Source: Datnioides undecimradiatus (taxonomy: Eukaryota; Chordata; Actinopteri; Lobotiformes; Datnioididae). From it: a DNA stretch of 64,000 nucleotides. Within the stretch, counting starts at the first letter, position 1, and each line of letters starts with the position of its first letter. Of this stretch, positions 11,673 through 26,040 are shown one piece after another. The stretch covers positions 528,001 through 592,000 of the forward strand of contig WARS01002855.1 of NCBI GenBank assembly GCA_008933995.1. Reading direction: 5' to 3'. The translations under genes and the position numbers were made by a program. The notes under the pieces are model-generated. The model did not search any database. It saw only the letters and a program-made list of their open reading frames with translations, and was not told where the DNA came from.

Positions 11673-14600
11673 ACATGTATAGGCATGTAGGATGTGTCAC
11701 ACTTCGCGCTGCCTGCCTGCCAGCTGTGGTGCGTGTGTGTGTGTGTGTGTGTGTGACATACAGTGTGTGTTTCCTCGGTTTTTGGGCCAAGGTCTCTCCC
11801 TGTACACCCCCCCCGGTCTATCTGCCCATCTCCCCCCTGCTTTATCCACCTCCCCTCTGCACATTAACAGTCTGCAGCAGGCCTTCCCTCGCTCGCACCA
11901 GTGTGTGCGTGCGTGCGTGCGTGTTTTCTTACCCGCCGCGTAAGCTAATTATCTTTATCAGTCGGGCAGTCGCTCTGCAGACTACAGGACGAGGGTTTGT
12001 TTCCCAAAGCTTTCATCGTCTTAAGTAGCGCTTTGAGAAATGAGAGTCTTCAGGCGGCTCGCTGAGACGAGGACGTCGGTGTTTGGAGCGTCTCGACCGG
12101 AGAGTGCGGCGCTGCTTTTAAAAGATACGTTGTTTCTTAGTTTAAGCTGTCGCCCTCACCTCCTCCCTCAGTCCTCCTTCCTTTCCTCTGCCCTCACTCA
12201 AAGCATCCTGCCTCCTACCGCTGCATGCTCCGTCCTCCCGCCGTCCCTCCGTTCGCCGCCCTCTCCTGCTCTTTTCATCTCCCCGTCTTTAAATATCCAT
12301 CTCTCCTTCCTGCCAGTTGGCACCGGCCCCTCGCTGCTGACAGAGGGACATATTGCCTCCTCAACAGAAAACAGCCCCCCCCCGCCCGCCCTCACCCTGC
12401 CCCCTACGCTACCAAGCTAACCTGGGAACGCCATCTGTGGAGCCCCGCCCGGCACCATGGGACGTGTAGTTTTCGTGATGCTCAGCAGTTCGCTGCTTCG
12501 CCTCGCTCCATATTGACCCGCGGTCGCTGCGGAGTCTTTCATCTCGTTTCATCTCGCTTTTATTTTTTTTATTTCTTCGCTGTTCTCACACAGTAACTGT
12601 GCTCTGGACGTGTTTTCAGGCTTTTTCTGCAAAACCAGCTTTGTGATTCTGGCGTTAATCACTAAATCCCTTTTAATTCCTGTAGCTCTCACCTCAAACA
12701 GCATAACTTTAAAGATATTTAGTCTAAAAGTTCATTGAAAAGTGAATCAAGACGATCAGAAAGAGCTTTTAAAAGGTGCGATATCCATAATTTAGCCCTC
12801 AAAAAAGTCAAAAAGCGACTGTTTGCTCCGTAAAGCCGCACGGCCGCCGTGCTCGTTAGCGTCAGAGCAGCAGTGACTGAAATGTGTTTCTGGAAACATC
12901 TGAGGTGAGAAATAAGTGATGCACTCGTTTTCCTCCAACGTTTGCCAAATTTAAATGAAAAATACTTTATCGAAACTCAACTTCACATCTTAATTATCTC
13001 TATGTATCATTAAATGTCAATTAACGACAACAGCAAACCTCTTAGTAGTTGTTTCAGAAGAGCTGAAGAGCGACAAACGCCCAGAACGACGCAGAGATGC
13101 TCGAGCGTTAGCAGGAATCGTTGCGTTGGAGTCGCGTCACTCACAGCCAGCAGCTGACTGACAGAGCGGGCTTGTGGCCTTTTAAAGTTTTGTTTCTTGG
13201 TGAGCAGTGTCTCCTGGCGCAGGTTGTTTCGGTGCAACAGGGTCTTTATTCATTAACTGGAACTGATTAGCAGCAAACCCGCCGCAGCAGAGAGGCCTGG
13301 TGACAGCAGACGTCCCTCAGACTGCGCCGCACAGCCGCCTCTTTATTAAGCAAACGGCCTCTTTCCTGGAATGAATTCAGACGTGCAAAGCTCCTGATTA
13401 AGGGAACTTATTATCACTCCTACACTGACAACCGCGCTTTAATGCCTTAATTAGCAACGCACACTCGTTCATTAGGGCGGGCTGCATTGAGGACGTTTCT
13501 AAGCCTCCGATGATTTAAACAGAATTAATAATGAATCCAAATAAAAAATTTAAATTGCCTGTTGCTTTGTAATGAAGACGCCCGGAAGTGGATTAAATCT
13601 GAAGCTCTGCAGTTTTTGTTTCCACTCCGGGAAACTCTGAAGGGACGCCGACGATCGGCCGACAAACGCCTCGGGCCCGTGGTCACGTGAAGGCGTCAGA
13701 GGCGGCGTTTTGTTTCAGTTAACAGGAGAAAAACTGTCAAAATGTTCAGAGTTTGATGTAAAACAAGGACGACAGGACGCAGCGAGAGCCGGCGTAATCA
13801 TAAGAAATCAGCCGTCGTCTCTGGGACGAGCAGCGCCGCGGCTGACCTGAATCAGTGGCGTCCGTGCACAAAGCTGTGTTTCCGTCTCGTTACTTCACTT
13901 CATCAGCTGCTGCACTGACGACTGCCTCCTTAAAGACGCCCACTTTGGTTGAGCTGCTGTGTAAAACACCGATCAAACGAGCTGATTGGACTTTGCAGGT
14001 TCGTTGTGGTGCTTGCTGTGTGAACCTGCAGTCTCTCCGGTGGCCACCAGGGGGCGACGGCGCCAGCAGCAAACAGGAGTCTATGGGAAAATGACTTCTC
14101 TCTTGATTAATCAGCTCAGCAGACTCTTTAAAGCTTAGTTTACAGTCTCAGTCTCTAGTTTCACCTTTCCTTCTTCCCTTCCTGACACCTTCTCGGCATC
14201 TCCTTTCCTAGTTTGTGTCCTTTCCTTCCTCCCTCGCTCACTTCCCTCACTCCTTCCTCCCCACATCATTACCTCCGACTGTTTGTTCCCAAGCACCGGC
14301 GCTCCATTCATCTGTAATTCATTACATCGCCTCTGCTCCTGGATTCTCCCAGCGCACGCACGCACACTCACACGCACACACACATGCACACACACACACA
14401 CACAGAATTAGTTAGCGGCTGGTGCACCCTGGGAATTGTGGTTATATTCTCAAGGCTTAAACTACAAAGAGCAGCTCATCGCAGCCCATTTGTCGTCAGC
14501 TATCTCGGCAAACACAGGCCTGGTTCAGTTCGTGTGTGTGTGTGCGCGTGTGTGTGTGCAGCAGCTCTCTGTAACATTTGGTGCACTGACCCATTGCAAC

Positions 14601-15619
14601 AGTTCTCGTCCTCCAAACCCACATTTCCTTCAGGCCTCTGTGTCTCAGTAGTTTCAGAGCTTGAGCTGAAGACTAAAACTAAAATATAAGCCGGACTAAA
14701 ACTGGACAAAAGGTTGTTTCTGATGCGTGAAACCACACGAATATCCGTCTGATGCACGGGCAGAAGGTCAGGCCGTCTGTAATTTTACAAAAAACTGGAA
14801 CAAGAAACTTAATAACTGACAGTTGATAAGAAAACATGAAAATTAATTAAGATAAGCTTTATTATAGACTCTAGAAAACAGAAAAACAGGTGTTTCTTAT
14901 TATAACTACAGCAGAAATGTATTTAAATTGCAATATATTATATATATGCAGTATATATACAACCCATAATATACAGAAATGATGCAGCATGCAGACAAAG
15001 TGGAAGGGCTCATCAGTCAGTAGAGGATCCCTCATTTTACTTATTATTTAATGTTATTGTTATTGTGTGTTTCTTTAATATTTCTGATAAACAGACAATG
15101 ATTTGTTCACCGTCTGAAGCTCTCTGGGGTCTGGACACTGTGGGACGTGTGGGAGCTGCTTCATCTGACTTGGCTGCCGCTGATTTAACTTAAATGGCAC
15201 ATTTTTAATGCACTTGACTGTTTTGTAATATGTCAAACATATAATGAAATATAATGGTGCAGCTCAAGATGAACTGATGATCACCGGCTCCCACAGCCAA
15301 CAGTGACGCGCTCAGGGGCCTAGTTTTACCCACAGACAGACATTAAAAGACAGAATCTGGATCTGTTCATTAAGGAATGACTTGATCAAAGTAGCTGTTA
15401 ATTAGCGGGCAGCTAATTGACTAATGACGCATCAGAGCAGCTAGAAAGTATATTTAATCTGCTTCAAGTGCACAAAAAAGCCAAAAGAGGGCAGTTTGTT
15501 CTTAACTCCCTCACAGATTATGTTGCATGAAGTGTTGTGCGCGCGTCTCACAGTTTGTCCTGAGAGTCGCTGCCTCTGTGCAGGGCGGCACAGCTGTAAT
15601 GAGCCACAGGAAGTTAATA

Positions 15620-15910
15620 TCCTGTGTGTTTGAGCGCGTGACTGACGCGATGTGAGGGCCCGCGGGGTGAGGCGCTTTATCAGAGGCGCGCAGGTGCTCG
15701 GCTCTGTCTCCTCGGCTCTGAGCGCGTGGCTCGTCCGACCGCCTTCTCGTGTCGCGCCTGACATTTCCGGCGCTGAGCTGGATGCTTATTTACACGAGCC
15801 GTGCGCACATCACCTCCGCGCCATCCACGGGACTCTCTGGTGACGTCCTGGCGTCTGACTCTGCAGACAACGGGGGCGTGGCTCACGGCGGCCTGTCGGG
15901 ATGCACGCGC
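15620..15910. promoter_or_regulatory. CpG-rich patch upstream of cacng7
   Basis: About 290 bases are dense in CpG (for example GAGCGCGTG, GGCGCGCAGG, GTGTCGCGCCTG). This could be an alternative cacng7 promoter or simply a GC-rich patch. No clear donor was found at its 3' edge. Confidence 0.2.
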
Positions 15911-16007
15911 CGACTTATTAAACCCTCCACGTCCTGCTGCACTTTGGATGCATTTGGGGGATTGCATGGAGTCGTGAGGTCCTGCTTTAAAATGCACGTG
16001 TTCCCTC

Positions 16008-16039
<32 letters not shown>

Positions 16040-16212
16040 GTGGTTTTAAATACTTATATCTCATTCACGAGCTAAAGCGCTGAGACTGACCTGCGGACCT
16101 TGGTGGAGGTCACACCACAAACTTGAACTGTTTAAAGACCTTCAGTCCGGGATCAGGCCTCCTGTGAGTATCCGCTGAGTGTGTGCACGGACGCCGCCAC
16201 ACACCTGCACTT

Positions 16213-16250
16213 ACCTGAGGCGGGTGGCGGGTGCGGGGGGGGGGGGGGGT
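16213..16250 (+). other. G-quadruplex-prone G run
   Basis: GGGTGGCGGGTGCGGG leads into a run of about 15 G, which meets the simple rule of four G3+ tracts with short loops. Confidence 0.5.
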
Positions 16251-16859
16251 CACCGTATCAGATATTTGCAACGTGTGACTCAACGTCTGAGTGAGCGGAT
16301 CCTCCGTGACACCGCCGCACGCGCTCTGCGGCGTTTCTCTTGAGCGATGAGGTCACTGCTCGCTCCCCTGCTGCCTGACAGCGACTCCCTCCCTCTCTCT
16401 TATCTGCTCCGCGCTGATCTTGTCTCTCCGAGTTCATTTTGTTCCGGGCTGCTCTCCCGTCAGCTCCTCCTCAGCTGCGTAAACAGGATTTTAACAGTCA
16501 CCGAGTCCTCCCTCAGCATCCTGCTTTGAACGTCACCTATTGTTACTACAACAACAAACAAACAAATGTACGTTCATGCAAATGTATTAATGCATATTTA
16601 TACAGAAGTGAGTTAAAGCTCATTCGGTCTGAATTCACTGTTTTTGCCTTTTAAAGTTTCATAAAATCAGTAGAAAACACTGAAACGTGCAGGAATACCA
16701 GCGTCGCTGTGTTATGACCTTTAAATAACCTTTATATAAACATGGCCGACGCGCCGCCACTTCCTCCCTCTGTACAAATACGAGGCGAAAACATCCCAAA
16801 TGCAGGCGCTGCCATCCTGCTCTGATGACGTCCTATACTGCAGCAGTCTGCAGCATCGA

Positions 16860-17060
16860 AGCCCCGCCCACTGAGCTGTCAATCACAACGCCACACCCAC
16901 TTTCTTATATTAATGAACTAATTGAAACTAATCAGAGAAATGAACATTTGAACAAACAAATGTACTTAGCTTTAATTTGGGGGTGGGGCTTATGACCTGT
17001 GCTGCAGCCAGCCACCAGGGGGCGATGGATAGCTTGCTGTCATGTCGGCCATCTTCATAC
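16860..17060. repeat. CCACCAGGGGGCGA-containing dispersed repeat patch
   Basis: The order AAGCCCCGCCCACTGAGCTG, GGGGTGGGGCTTATGACCTG and CAGCCACCAGGGGGCGATGG fits a fish repeat also hinted at near 13990-14090 (GGCCACCAGGGGGCGACGGC). Confidence 0.35.
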
Positions 17061-19016
17061 ACAGCATGCAAATAGCATAATAATCTTTTTGTTGCACAAT
17101 ACGTGCAAACAAACACAAAACAAAGTGCTTTAGATAAAACACTGATCATGTTTTCACGTTAATTCAAAAAAGACAAAAACTTTATTGCAACGTTAAGAGA
17201 AGCTGCCTGGAACACGACTGAACACTGGATTACGAACAAACTAAAGACTTTGCATCCTCCTGCCGTCCTCTCTGTGTTTACCCATCATCTCTGCAGGGTG
17301 TTTGTGTTTCACGCATGCACATTAAGCCCAGGGCACGTTCCATCGAACTGCGTTAGCACTGCACAGCTTCGGCTTCGATGAGGAGTTTGCACCGTGGCTG
17401 CAGGCGACGTGAGGTGCATGTGGTCTGAGCGTGAAGCAGGTTTTAGGGAGTCTGACCTGGTCCGAGCAGCATTTCAGGTCTGTGTTTACAGCTTTTGGCT
17501 CCACACCTGCTTCACGTACAGCCTGCTGCATGTGGCCTCCATTTTGACTGGATGGATGAGACGCTGTGTGTGTGTGTGTGACAGAGGGGTGCTTCTCAGT
17601 GTGTCAGCAGCTGAGACGATGCGTGGCACAGGGCAGCGATCCTGCCACCTAGTGAGCGTCAGAGCGCACTGCACGACAGCTGGAGGCCTGACGACCCGGG
17701 CTCGCCTCGCAGGATCCCGGCAGGCGCTCATCAGACCGCCACCAGAGGCTGCGATCACGGCCTCAGTCAGTGCTCTGGTAGTTTAAAATGATCAAAACCA
17801 AATGCACGCCTCAATATTTAACAGCCAGACCAGAATTCACTCATTATTTCTGCCTTTTTCTGCGAATTCTGCAAAACTTCACTGCAGGACCTTCGTGTTT
17901 CTGTGATTTTCCCTCCTGCAGCTTCTCATCTCTCAGTTTCCCGTCGGGTTCAGAACAAAATTTCTAAATTTTGGCACTAAACTTTTTTTTTTTTTTTTTA
18001 ATCCAATGAACAGCTTCGCTTCGTCTTGCACTCTTGACCCTCTCACTCCTTACACCCGTGCTCTTAGCTCTGCAGACCAGCTGCTGCTCTGGATCCCAGG
18101 ACCAGGGCTGGAGGCGGAGGGCGGCGGGTCTCCTCAGCCTTCCTGTGGAACCACCCTCCCCCGGGAATCAGTCGAGCTTCCTCACTGTTAGACTCTTTTT
18201 AAAACTGTTCTTTAGATTTTCCTGATTTCCATGAACTTTATTTGATTTGTTGGACACACTGAAGCTGTTTCACATTGTAGTTGCACTGCAGCGTGTTTTT
18301 ATGCATCTAAAGCCCTTTGTTAGCTTGTTTTATTAAAGTGCTCATTCATTGAACTTAAACAGTAAAGATGAACTCCCCCATGATGCAGCAGGCATTTGGT
18401 ACAGTCCAATTGGCTGCTTCCTGCTGCACATGGTTTGCTCAGGTGTGGCAAACCTTCCTCCAGCATTGGACCCACTGAGGAGAGCGTAACAAAGATTTAA
18501 TAAATAGTTTATTAAACGTGTGCATGACCAAATATGAAATGCTCCAAACCTGCGTCAAGTCTGGCGCCTCGGATAAAGTCGAGATAAAACCGTTAACGGC
18601 GAAGGAACTAAAGCTGTTTTACTGCAGAGACGCCAGCCTCGCTCATGAGGATCACATGATGAAGGTCTTCCTCCAGCACTTCCTGTTTCACAAAAACAGT
18701 TTGCGCTGTGTGTCATCTCAGGCCGTAAGCGAGGATCAGATCTGAACTATTTCGCTGACGACACGAGAGCGGCTCGGCTCGTGCGAGGTCGTTCTGGGCT
18801 CCTCGCTGCCTTTCATCTCCCCGCGTTGATATCGCATGCATATTTAACGGCTCGACTCAATGAAAGTCAGGAAGGATTCCAGTCAACGGCTCAACGCTCT
18901 CCCCTCGGCGCCTCCTTCATCTGCTCGTGCTCGTGCACTTTAAGAATTTAGAAGTCGATAAATCCAATCGATCCTCGTTTGTCCTCCCGTCATGACTCAT
19001 TCCTGTCTCTCCACAG

Positions 19017-19212
19017 ATGAGTTCGTTCAGCACGAGGGCTCTGACGCTGCTCTCGTCGGTTTTCGGGGCCTGCGGTCTGCTGTTGGTCGGCGTCGCCGTG
19101 TCGACAGACTACTGGCTGCTGATGGAGGAGGGAATCGTCCTGCAGCAGAACCAGACCACAGAGGTCAAGATGGCGCTGCACTCGGGCCTGTGGAGGGTCT
19201 GCTTCGTCGCAG
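19017..19212 (+). CDS. cacng7: cacng7 coding exon 1 (N-terminus, TM1, start of extracellular loop 1)
   Basis: A pyrimidine-rich acceptor ending CCACAG lies immediately before the ATG, which shows a non-coding exon must precede it. The exon encodes residues 1-65 plus the first base of codon 66, including RALTLLSSVFGACG and the GLWRVC motif. The donor follows GTCGCAG and reads GTTGGT, a weak match to consensus. The exon end agrees with the conserved family exon boundary after the GLW block. Confidence 0.95.
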
Positions 19213-20501
19213 GTTGGTGTCAGTATCTGCTGATGAGTTATACCAGCGTTCAGGCTCTGGAGCTGTTCAGAGCAGTCGCCTGTGTCTGACTTTAGTTTGT
19301 GATTCACTCCAAAATTGACTGAAAGTCCTTTTGTCAAAGCGTGACTGTGCCCCGCCGCTCCCAGGAGACAGTATTGACGTCGGACGGGGAACGTGCAGGT
19401 GGACGAGCAACAGGAACAAGGCCGGCGTCACGTCGGCTGAGAGGCAGAGACATTTCAGCCGATTCGTTCAGACAGACTGAGAAACAACAGTTCAACAACA
19501 TTCAACAGTTAAACAGTTACACACTTGCTCAGAGTTCACCGCTGCCTTCAAAGTGTCTGCAGCTGCAGGTACGGCGTCCTGTAGGGACATTCTCTGATTA
19601 ACGTGATGACTTTGAATGCCTCCCCCATTTCTTCTCTTGATAAGGTCGCCGTTGCTTTTTCTGGCGCATCTGTGCTGGCTCGTTTGCAACAAACAGCTGA
19701 GGCTCCTGCAAAACCCAGAGTTGACATGAATGCACCAACGTCATGTGCAAAGAGTGCTCCTCGAACCAGACGGCTGTCTGCACATCACACGTCCCAGAGA
19801 AAGGCCCAATTTGAAATATCAAACTCAGAATAAAGTCATAATAGCAATAATAGTTTAAAGTGAGCGTGCATGCAAGCATAGTGACTGCGAGTCAGGTGGA
19901 AGTGTGGTGGCTGTATACTGCAGGATGTAGGCAGCAGGTGGGCGGTGCCATCAGGTGGAGGGGAGCCAGTCAGTCTGCAGGTCCATAAACAGGCTGCGAG
20001 AGGAAAATGGGAACATTAAATACAATAAAAACACAATAAATGATGAACTGATTGAAGCTGTGCATCTAATTTAATAGCTCAGGTGTTCAGGACGTTTGTC
20101 CCACAGGTGCAGAGCAGAGAAACTACAAGCTACGTCCTGAACCAGTCCCGGGTCACTCCTCCTCTGAGAGTGTGCAGATAAGCCACTAGCTGTTGCAACC
20201 GTGATGCGTTTAGGGCCCGTGAGAGCACTGATCGCGGTCCGCCTGCACAAATGCTGCAGCAGAGTTCGAATGGGATCAGTCAGGCGACTCAGGAGGAGTT
20301 AGAGCGATGTTCGCTGCGTGAAGCGCCGCCGATTTCCAGCGGCGCTCGCCTGAAGTGTCGTCACCATCGCCCCGAACCCTGACCCCTCAAGTCAGATCCA
20401 CTGTGTGGTGAGACTGCGTCAGAGACAAACATCAAAACAACAACAACAGAAACAGAATCAATAAAGGAGTTTTCATTCGTGCACACATTCAGCAGCAGGC
20501 A

Positions 20502-20533
<32 letters not shown>

Positions 20534-20692
20534 CTGTCCTCATTGCAGCGGCTGTCTCCGTGTCTCGGGTCATGATGGTGTTGCTCTGGGGAGGCGGCCA
20601 TGTTTGTGTTTCCCTGTTGTCTGACGCCTGGTACAAAAGGTCAGAGGAGGAAAACGCTGGTGGCATTTGGAGCGGCCGTGTTGTGCTCATGC

Positions 20693-20728
<36 letters not shown>

Positions 20729-21250
20729 ATGAGTGTGTGTGTGCGTGTGTGTGTGTGTGATACAGAGAGAGGAGGCAGGAATCATGTTTGTCGGTATGTG
20801 TGCGCATCATTTTTCATTTTGTTGACATATTTCCGTGTGTGTGTGTATACAGACGTCTGTGTGTGTGTGTGTGTGTGTGTCCTCTCCCTCTGTGCCTACA
20901 GTTTGAGGTTAATCGTCTTGTCTGTATTCAGCTCCTCTCTCTCTCTCTCTCGCAGCTCAGCCCTTGTTTTCTCCCGACCTCCATCTGCCTCCACCTCTAA
21001 TTCACTGTTTTCTCTCTCTCTCTCTCGTTTCATCATCTCTTTCGGGGTCTCTCGCCCCTCTCCGAGCCTCCATTTGCCTCCCCCCGTCTGCAGCGCTGTT
21101 GCTCTCCCGCTCGTCATCTCTCCCCTCTTCCTGTCTCTCCCTCTCTCTCAGGGCCGGAGAAGGGCCGGTGTGTGGCGTCGGAGTATTTCACCGAGCCAGA
21201 GATAGAGATCACCACGGAAAACACAGCCAACATCCTCAGTGAGTCAAGCC

Positions 21251-21285
<35 letters not shown>

Positions 21286-24200
21286 AGCTGATTTTCAGCC
21301 AATTAGCACCAATTAAAAGAAAAATAATAACAAAACATGTAATTAATTGATTTAACGTGTCCATAATAAAAGTGAAAGAGTGGCACATTTCAGAATAATC
21401 TCACTTTATATCCTGCAGGGCGGCTGGAGCACTTCCAGCAATAACGCGTCCAAATTCATTCATTTAATTAATTATTTATTTATTTATTTATTCATTCTGT
21501 GGTTGTGTTTTGATATCTGTGCCTTTTTAATGATGCACAGATTAACAGAAAACAGAACAACCATGTAACGGTCACGTTGTCGGATCAGAACCGGGGCGTG
21601 CAGGAGCCAGAGCTCAGAACAAAGCTGTTAAAACCAGACTGAACACATGTTCCGTGATACGAGTCCCAGTTCGTTTGCTTTTATTTCTGGACTTTGAGGT
21701 GAAAATGCTGTTTGAACGTTCTGCAGCTTCACTTGTTTCTCATAATCTGAGCACGGCCGGTGACTCTCTGTGCAGCAGGGAACTCTGGGATGCTAGCGGC
21801 CTGTTGCAGCAGGACAACACAGCACTGAGGCAGTTTGCATTTGGCCCGTGTCCGATCATAAAACAAAAGACTTGCAGTAATTGGGTTCTAGTGGGAGCGG
21901 GTGCAGGGGGGGTGAAACGTTAAAGAGATGCAGGAGCGAGCGGCATCTTCAGTCTACAACATCTTCCTTTCATTTGTCTTTTTAATCATGTTTGTCCCTC
22001 GCTCGCCCTCTCCCACAATCCCCTCTGTCCTGCAGAGATGGTCCGGACCGCCACCCCCTTCCCGATGGTCTCCCTGCTCTTCGTCTTCACCGCCTTCGTC
22101 ATCAGCAACATCGGACACATCCGGCCGCAGCGCACCATCCTCGCCTTCGTCTCCGGGATATTCTTCATCCTGTCAGGTACCGCGCACGTGCTCACACGCC
22201 AGCGTCTGTTCGCAGGTTCGCAGGTTCTTGTGCACGACTCCGGGCTGTTCTCCTCGCGCCTTGTTTCCCTTTTATCCAATTACTCTGCCGTGCAGAGTCG
22301 TTGCAGAGCAGCCTGGGAGACGAACGTCAGTGCACAGCTGTCGGTTGTCGGTCGGCGCAGGACGAACGCCTTCTCTGGGAGCTCGTGGTGCTCGGTGTGT
22401 TTATGCCAACAGTCAAATCAAGTGAGCTTAATCCACTTAATGGGACAGATGCAGCTCCTGTGCCAGGGCTGATGGTCAGGTGATTAAACCCGTCTCTGAA
22501 CTCTCATCAGCTGCTCTGGGGTCAGTCTCGCCTCACCTCGCTTTAAACTGCAGGCTCGGCACGATGCAGATAAAAAGGCTTTAGGAAAAGCGTCGTATCG
22601 GAGGTTTAAGAGCACCTGAGGTCACGCTTCTGACCTCCCTGTCCAGAAGCGCATTGCCTCGTCACCACAGTCTTTTCTCTCACGTCCTGCAGCAGCACCA
22701 ACAGCTCGGAGCCGCGCAGCATTTCGGTTCTTCAATAGTGACCCTTCAGTAAAGCACTTAAATGTTGTTGTTGTTGGTGAGAAAAGCCAGAAACGAGGAC
22801 GTTCTGTGTGTAAACACATTCTGCTCAGTGTCTGCACATCGAAAATAAGAATTAGAAAGTCTTCAAGAGCTTCAACTTCATCTTTAGTAGCTCACTCATC
22901 GCCCTTCAGCTCCTCCTGCTACACAGCGGATCATCTCGTTGGTAAACCGGGCGCCAACTGATCGGAAATCAGTGTGGTTCCACGTCGGTTTCTGATTCCG
23001 CACGCCCTTCTCGATGCAACCAGCCTGATTCTCGGGCTTTGCAGCTGCATCAGGAAGTGCGTCCTCGCGGCGATCGACCCGCTCGTCCTCTGCACGGGCG
23101 TTAAGTCTCAGTGGGAAACGTGAACTGAAAGGATGGAATGAATGAAAATCATAATAGAAATAACAGATATCATAAAACCCAGATAACGGCTCTCAGAGCA
23201 GTTTGGAAGGAGAGACGGAGGTCACAGACTCAGCCGACCTCGTTTCCTCGAGCAGATCGTCGCAGAGCCTCTGGATCATCGCTGCAAACCGGACGCATTG
23301 ACTTTTTCAGACGTTAACAGCACAATAACCGTTCGCCAACGAAGCCGAACTGTTGCAGGAATCTAAATGAGGGAGTTTCTTGAGCTGCGGCGTGACCATA
23401 CGTCGGTCACACCTGCTGGATGAACGCTCTGAAACGTCTCTCGCTGCAGCACCGCAGCCCATCGGGACTGCAGGAACGGGCACGAAGGCGTCGAGCTCCT
23501 CCCTCACCTGTCGGCTTAAATAAGATGTTAAAACGCAGCAGAGGGAGCGAGAGACGGGAGGGAGCTTGTTCAAAGTCAGCGTTCTTCAAGGTTAATGGTA
23601 AAAAGGCGGCTCAGTGGACGGAGGACTCCTCTCTCCTTTCCCCGGATGACAGCTCGTCAGACCGTACCTTGTTCCTGCTTCTGGCTGAACAGCGAGCGGG
23701 ATTTAATTCCAAATAATTGCTCTCTGCCGAGGAAGCTGCAGGGCGGCACTGATTTTATGTTTCGCCGCGGGCGTCTGGAAGAAAGCTTCAACCTGGACCA
23801 AATAGTCTGGAAGGAGACTTTGTTGTAGTTTGACATGTGGATCAGAAAGTCTGTAATGAGGCGGCTGGATGTCTTCAGGGTGAGATCTTTCCCATAATCC
23901 CACTGCAGCAGGTCGGCCGGACCGTCACCAACCGTCAGCACACAGACACCGTCCGCGCACTTCTGGATGCATGAGCTCGTGGCTCTGTCAGGTCTCTTCC
24001 TGCTAAAGCTCGGTCACAGATTGTGTTTGGTTCACTTGCACAAAGCGGCTCGGTGAGGACACAGCGTTCCCAGCTTCATGTGCAAGAGCTCGCCCAGAGC
24101 TCCGACCCCGACCCCGTCAAACACATTTGGGATGAACCGGAACACCGACCGCGGGCCGGGAGCGAGCCCCTGAAACCAGAAGACGCAGCAGCATTAAGGG

Positions 24201-25767
24201 TTAAAGGTCCTGCTGGAGCCAATGACGACTCGCTTTGCACCGAACATCTGAACATTGCACGAGTAGCAAGTGGCACAGTGTATCCCTGCCAATGGTTTCC
24301 ACTAAACGACAGTCTGTGGCTTTTAATGTGCCAAGAACCAAAGCGAAGAAGACCGATGGGTGGATGCTGGACCGGCCAATCAGGGCACAGGGGCCTCTGA
24401 CACCTGAGGACACCTGGGCCTCTGCCCAGTCGGTCTGTTCAGCCGTCGCAGGCACAGCTTCTGTTTGAAGCAGAACTAAGTTGTGAAGGTAACTCATCTG
24501 AACAGACGGGAAAACCCCAAACTGGACAACAATGTTCGTTATTCCCTACAGCTGCAGCTCACACCAAAAAGACGCCAAGGAGACAACGTTTGGCGGCTGT
24601 AGTCCGTCTTTTTGGTTTGAATCACAGCATCAAAGCAGGCAAAGCAAAGCTGTGAAGCTCCATCAACATCTCCATCTGAGCCAACGGGGTGACATCACTT
24701 CCCGGTGTCGCTGCGGGACGGCCGCGGGACGTTTCAGGCCGGTTACCTCGAGCGCAGGGTCGAGCGTGTCGCTGATGAGGTGGTTGTTTTCAGTCTCTCT
24801 CTCTCTCTCTCTCGGAGCGGGCGAGCGGGATGACATCATCTTCCTGTTTCACCTTTTTTTTTTTGTTTGCATGAGGGAGCTTCACCTCACAGATGCCAGC
24901 TTAGCATGGTGGACTGCTGACTGGACACTTGGACGGACGTGACAACCATGGTGTCATAGAAATGTCACGGAGCCAAGACGGAGACAGACGCACGTGCACG
25001 GAGAGAGACTCTGAACACGTGCACGTGCATGCAAACGCACACTGAACGCACCATTTACACACTCAAAACTCGTGAAATGTAATATTTTCTTTAAAACGGT
25101 GGATAAAGTTTAAACACTGCTTCATTTTATTTTGTTGCACGTTTAATTTTGAGTTAAATTTGCATCGAAATCATTTGATTTTGTTGAATCTCAGCTTTTT
25201 GCATCAAATGAAAAATTCAGATATGGGATTTTTGGACATTTTGCGTGTAAAGTTACTCATATGAAGCCATTTTACACGTGATCACGCCTATTTCTGTCCA
25301 GACACAGTGTGCATATTGTTGCACTTTGCACATTTTATTGAAACTAATCGTATGAAAACAGAAATTCTTGCTTATTTAAAAGCAACAAACTTGTGGGAGC
25401 AGCATTGTTAAAGACAGCCGAGTCAGAGAATGAACCAACGTGTCTTTTCTTTATCTGTCAACTTTGAAAAGTGGTTTCAGCAACACGTCGCTGCGATCGC
25501 TTGCACAAAGGAGGCACTGAGCCCAGAAATCGATGGTGGACATGTTCGCCTCTGAAAAAACACTTTTGAGTCTTTTTGAGTGCAGATTTGTGTTGTTGTT
25601 GTCGTTGTTGTTGTCGTTGTTGTTCTTGTTTTTGTTGTTTGCCATGAAAGGAACTGTTTTTCAGAGGCAGCGCTGCAATTATTCCACACGCAGCGGGCGA
25701 GTCGGAGGGAAATCAGTGGTGTTTTTCAGCGATTGTGCAGAAAATAAGCTGCGCTGTTTGTCTCAGT

Positions 25768-25822
<55 letters not shown>

Positions 25823-25999
25823 ATGGAAAGTGCTGGTCCAGCGTGCAGCCTGAGGTTACAACATGGTGTCTGTGGGCCAGCTGTTTCCTCCCATGTCTCC
25901 CCGTCCGTCCTTCCTCCAGTAATTCCTCTCCTGCAGTGCCGACTCTCCCTTTATTCCCCCCTCTGTGAATGTGTGTGTGCGTGCGCTCACTCACACACA

Positions 26000-26040
<41 letters not shown>

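Larger units (their letters stand above)
8346..19016 (+). other. Probable first intron or upstream region of cacng7
   Basis: No protein exon is recognised. The stretch has GT repeats at 11636-11669 and 11733-11755, CA repeats at 14383-14404 and 16012-16039, pyrimidine-rich DNA at 12140-12420, a long G run at 16225-16248, and two related CCACCAGGGGGCGA-containing patches near 14042 and 17014. Confidence 0.4.
19213..21151 (+). other. cacng7 intron 1 (between coding exons 1 and 2)
   Basis: No exon is seen. A CA repeat (20502-20530) and GT repeats (20695-20759, 20858-20880) lie 170-350 bases apart and are complementary. The 3' end (20930-21150) is a long CT-rich tract. Confidence 0.8.
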
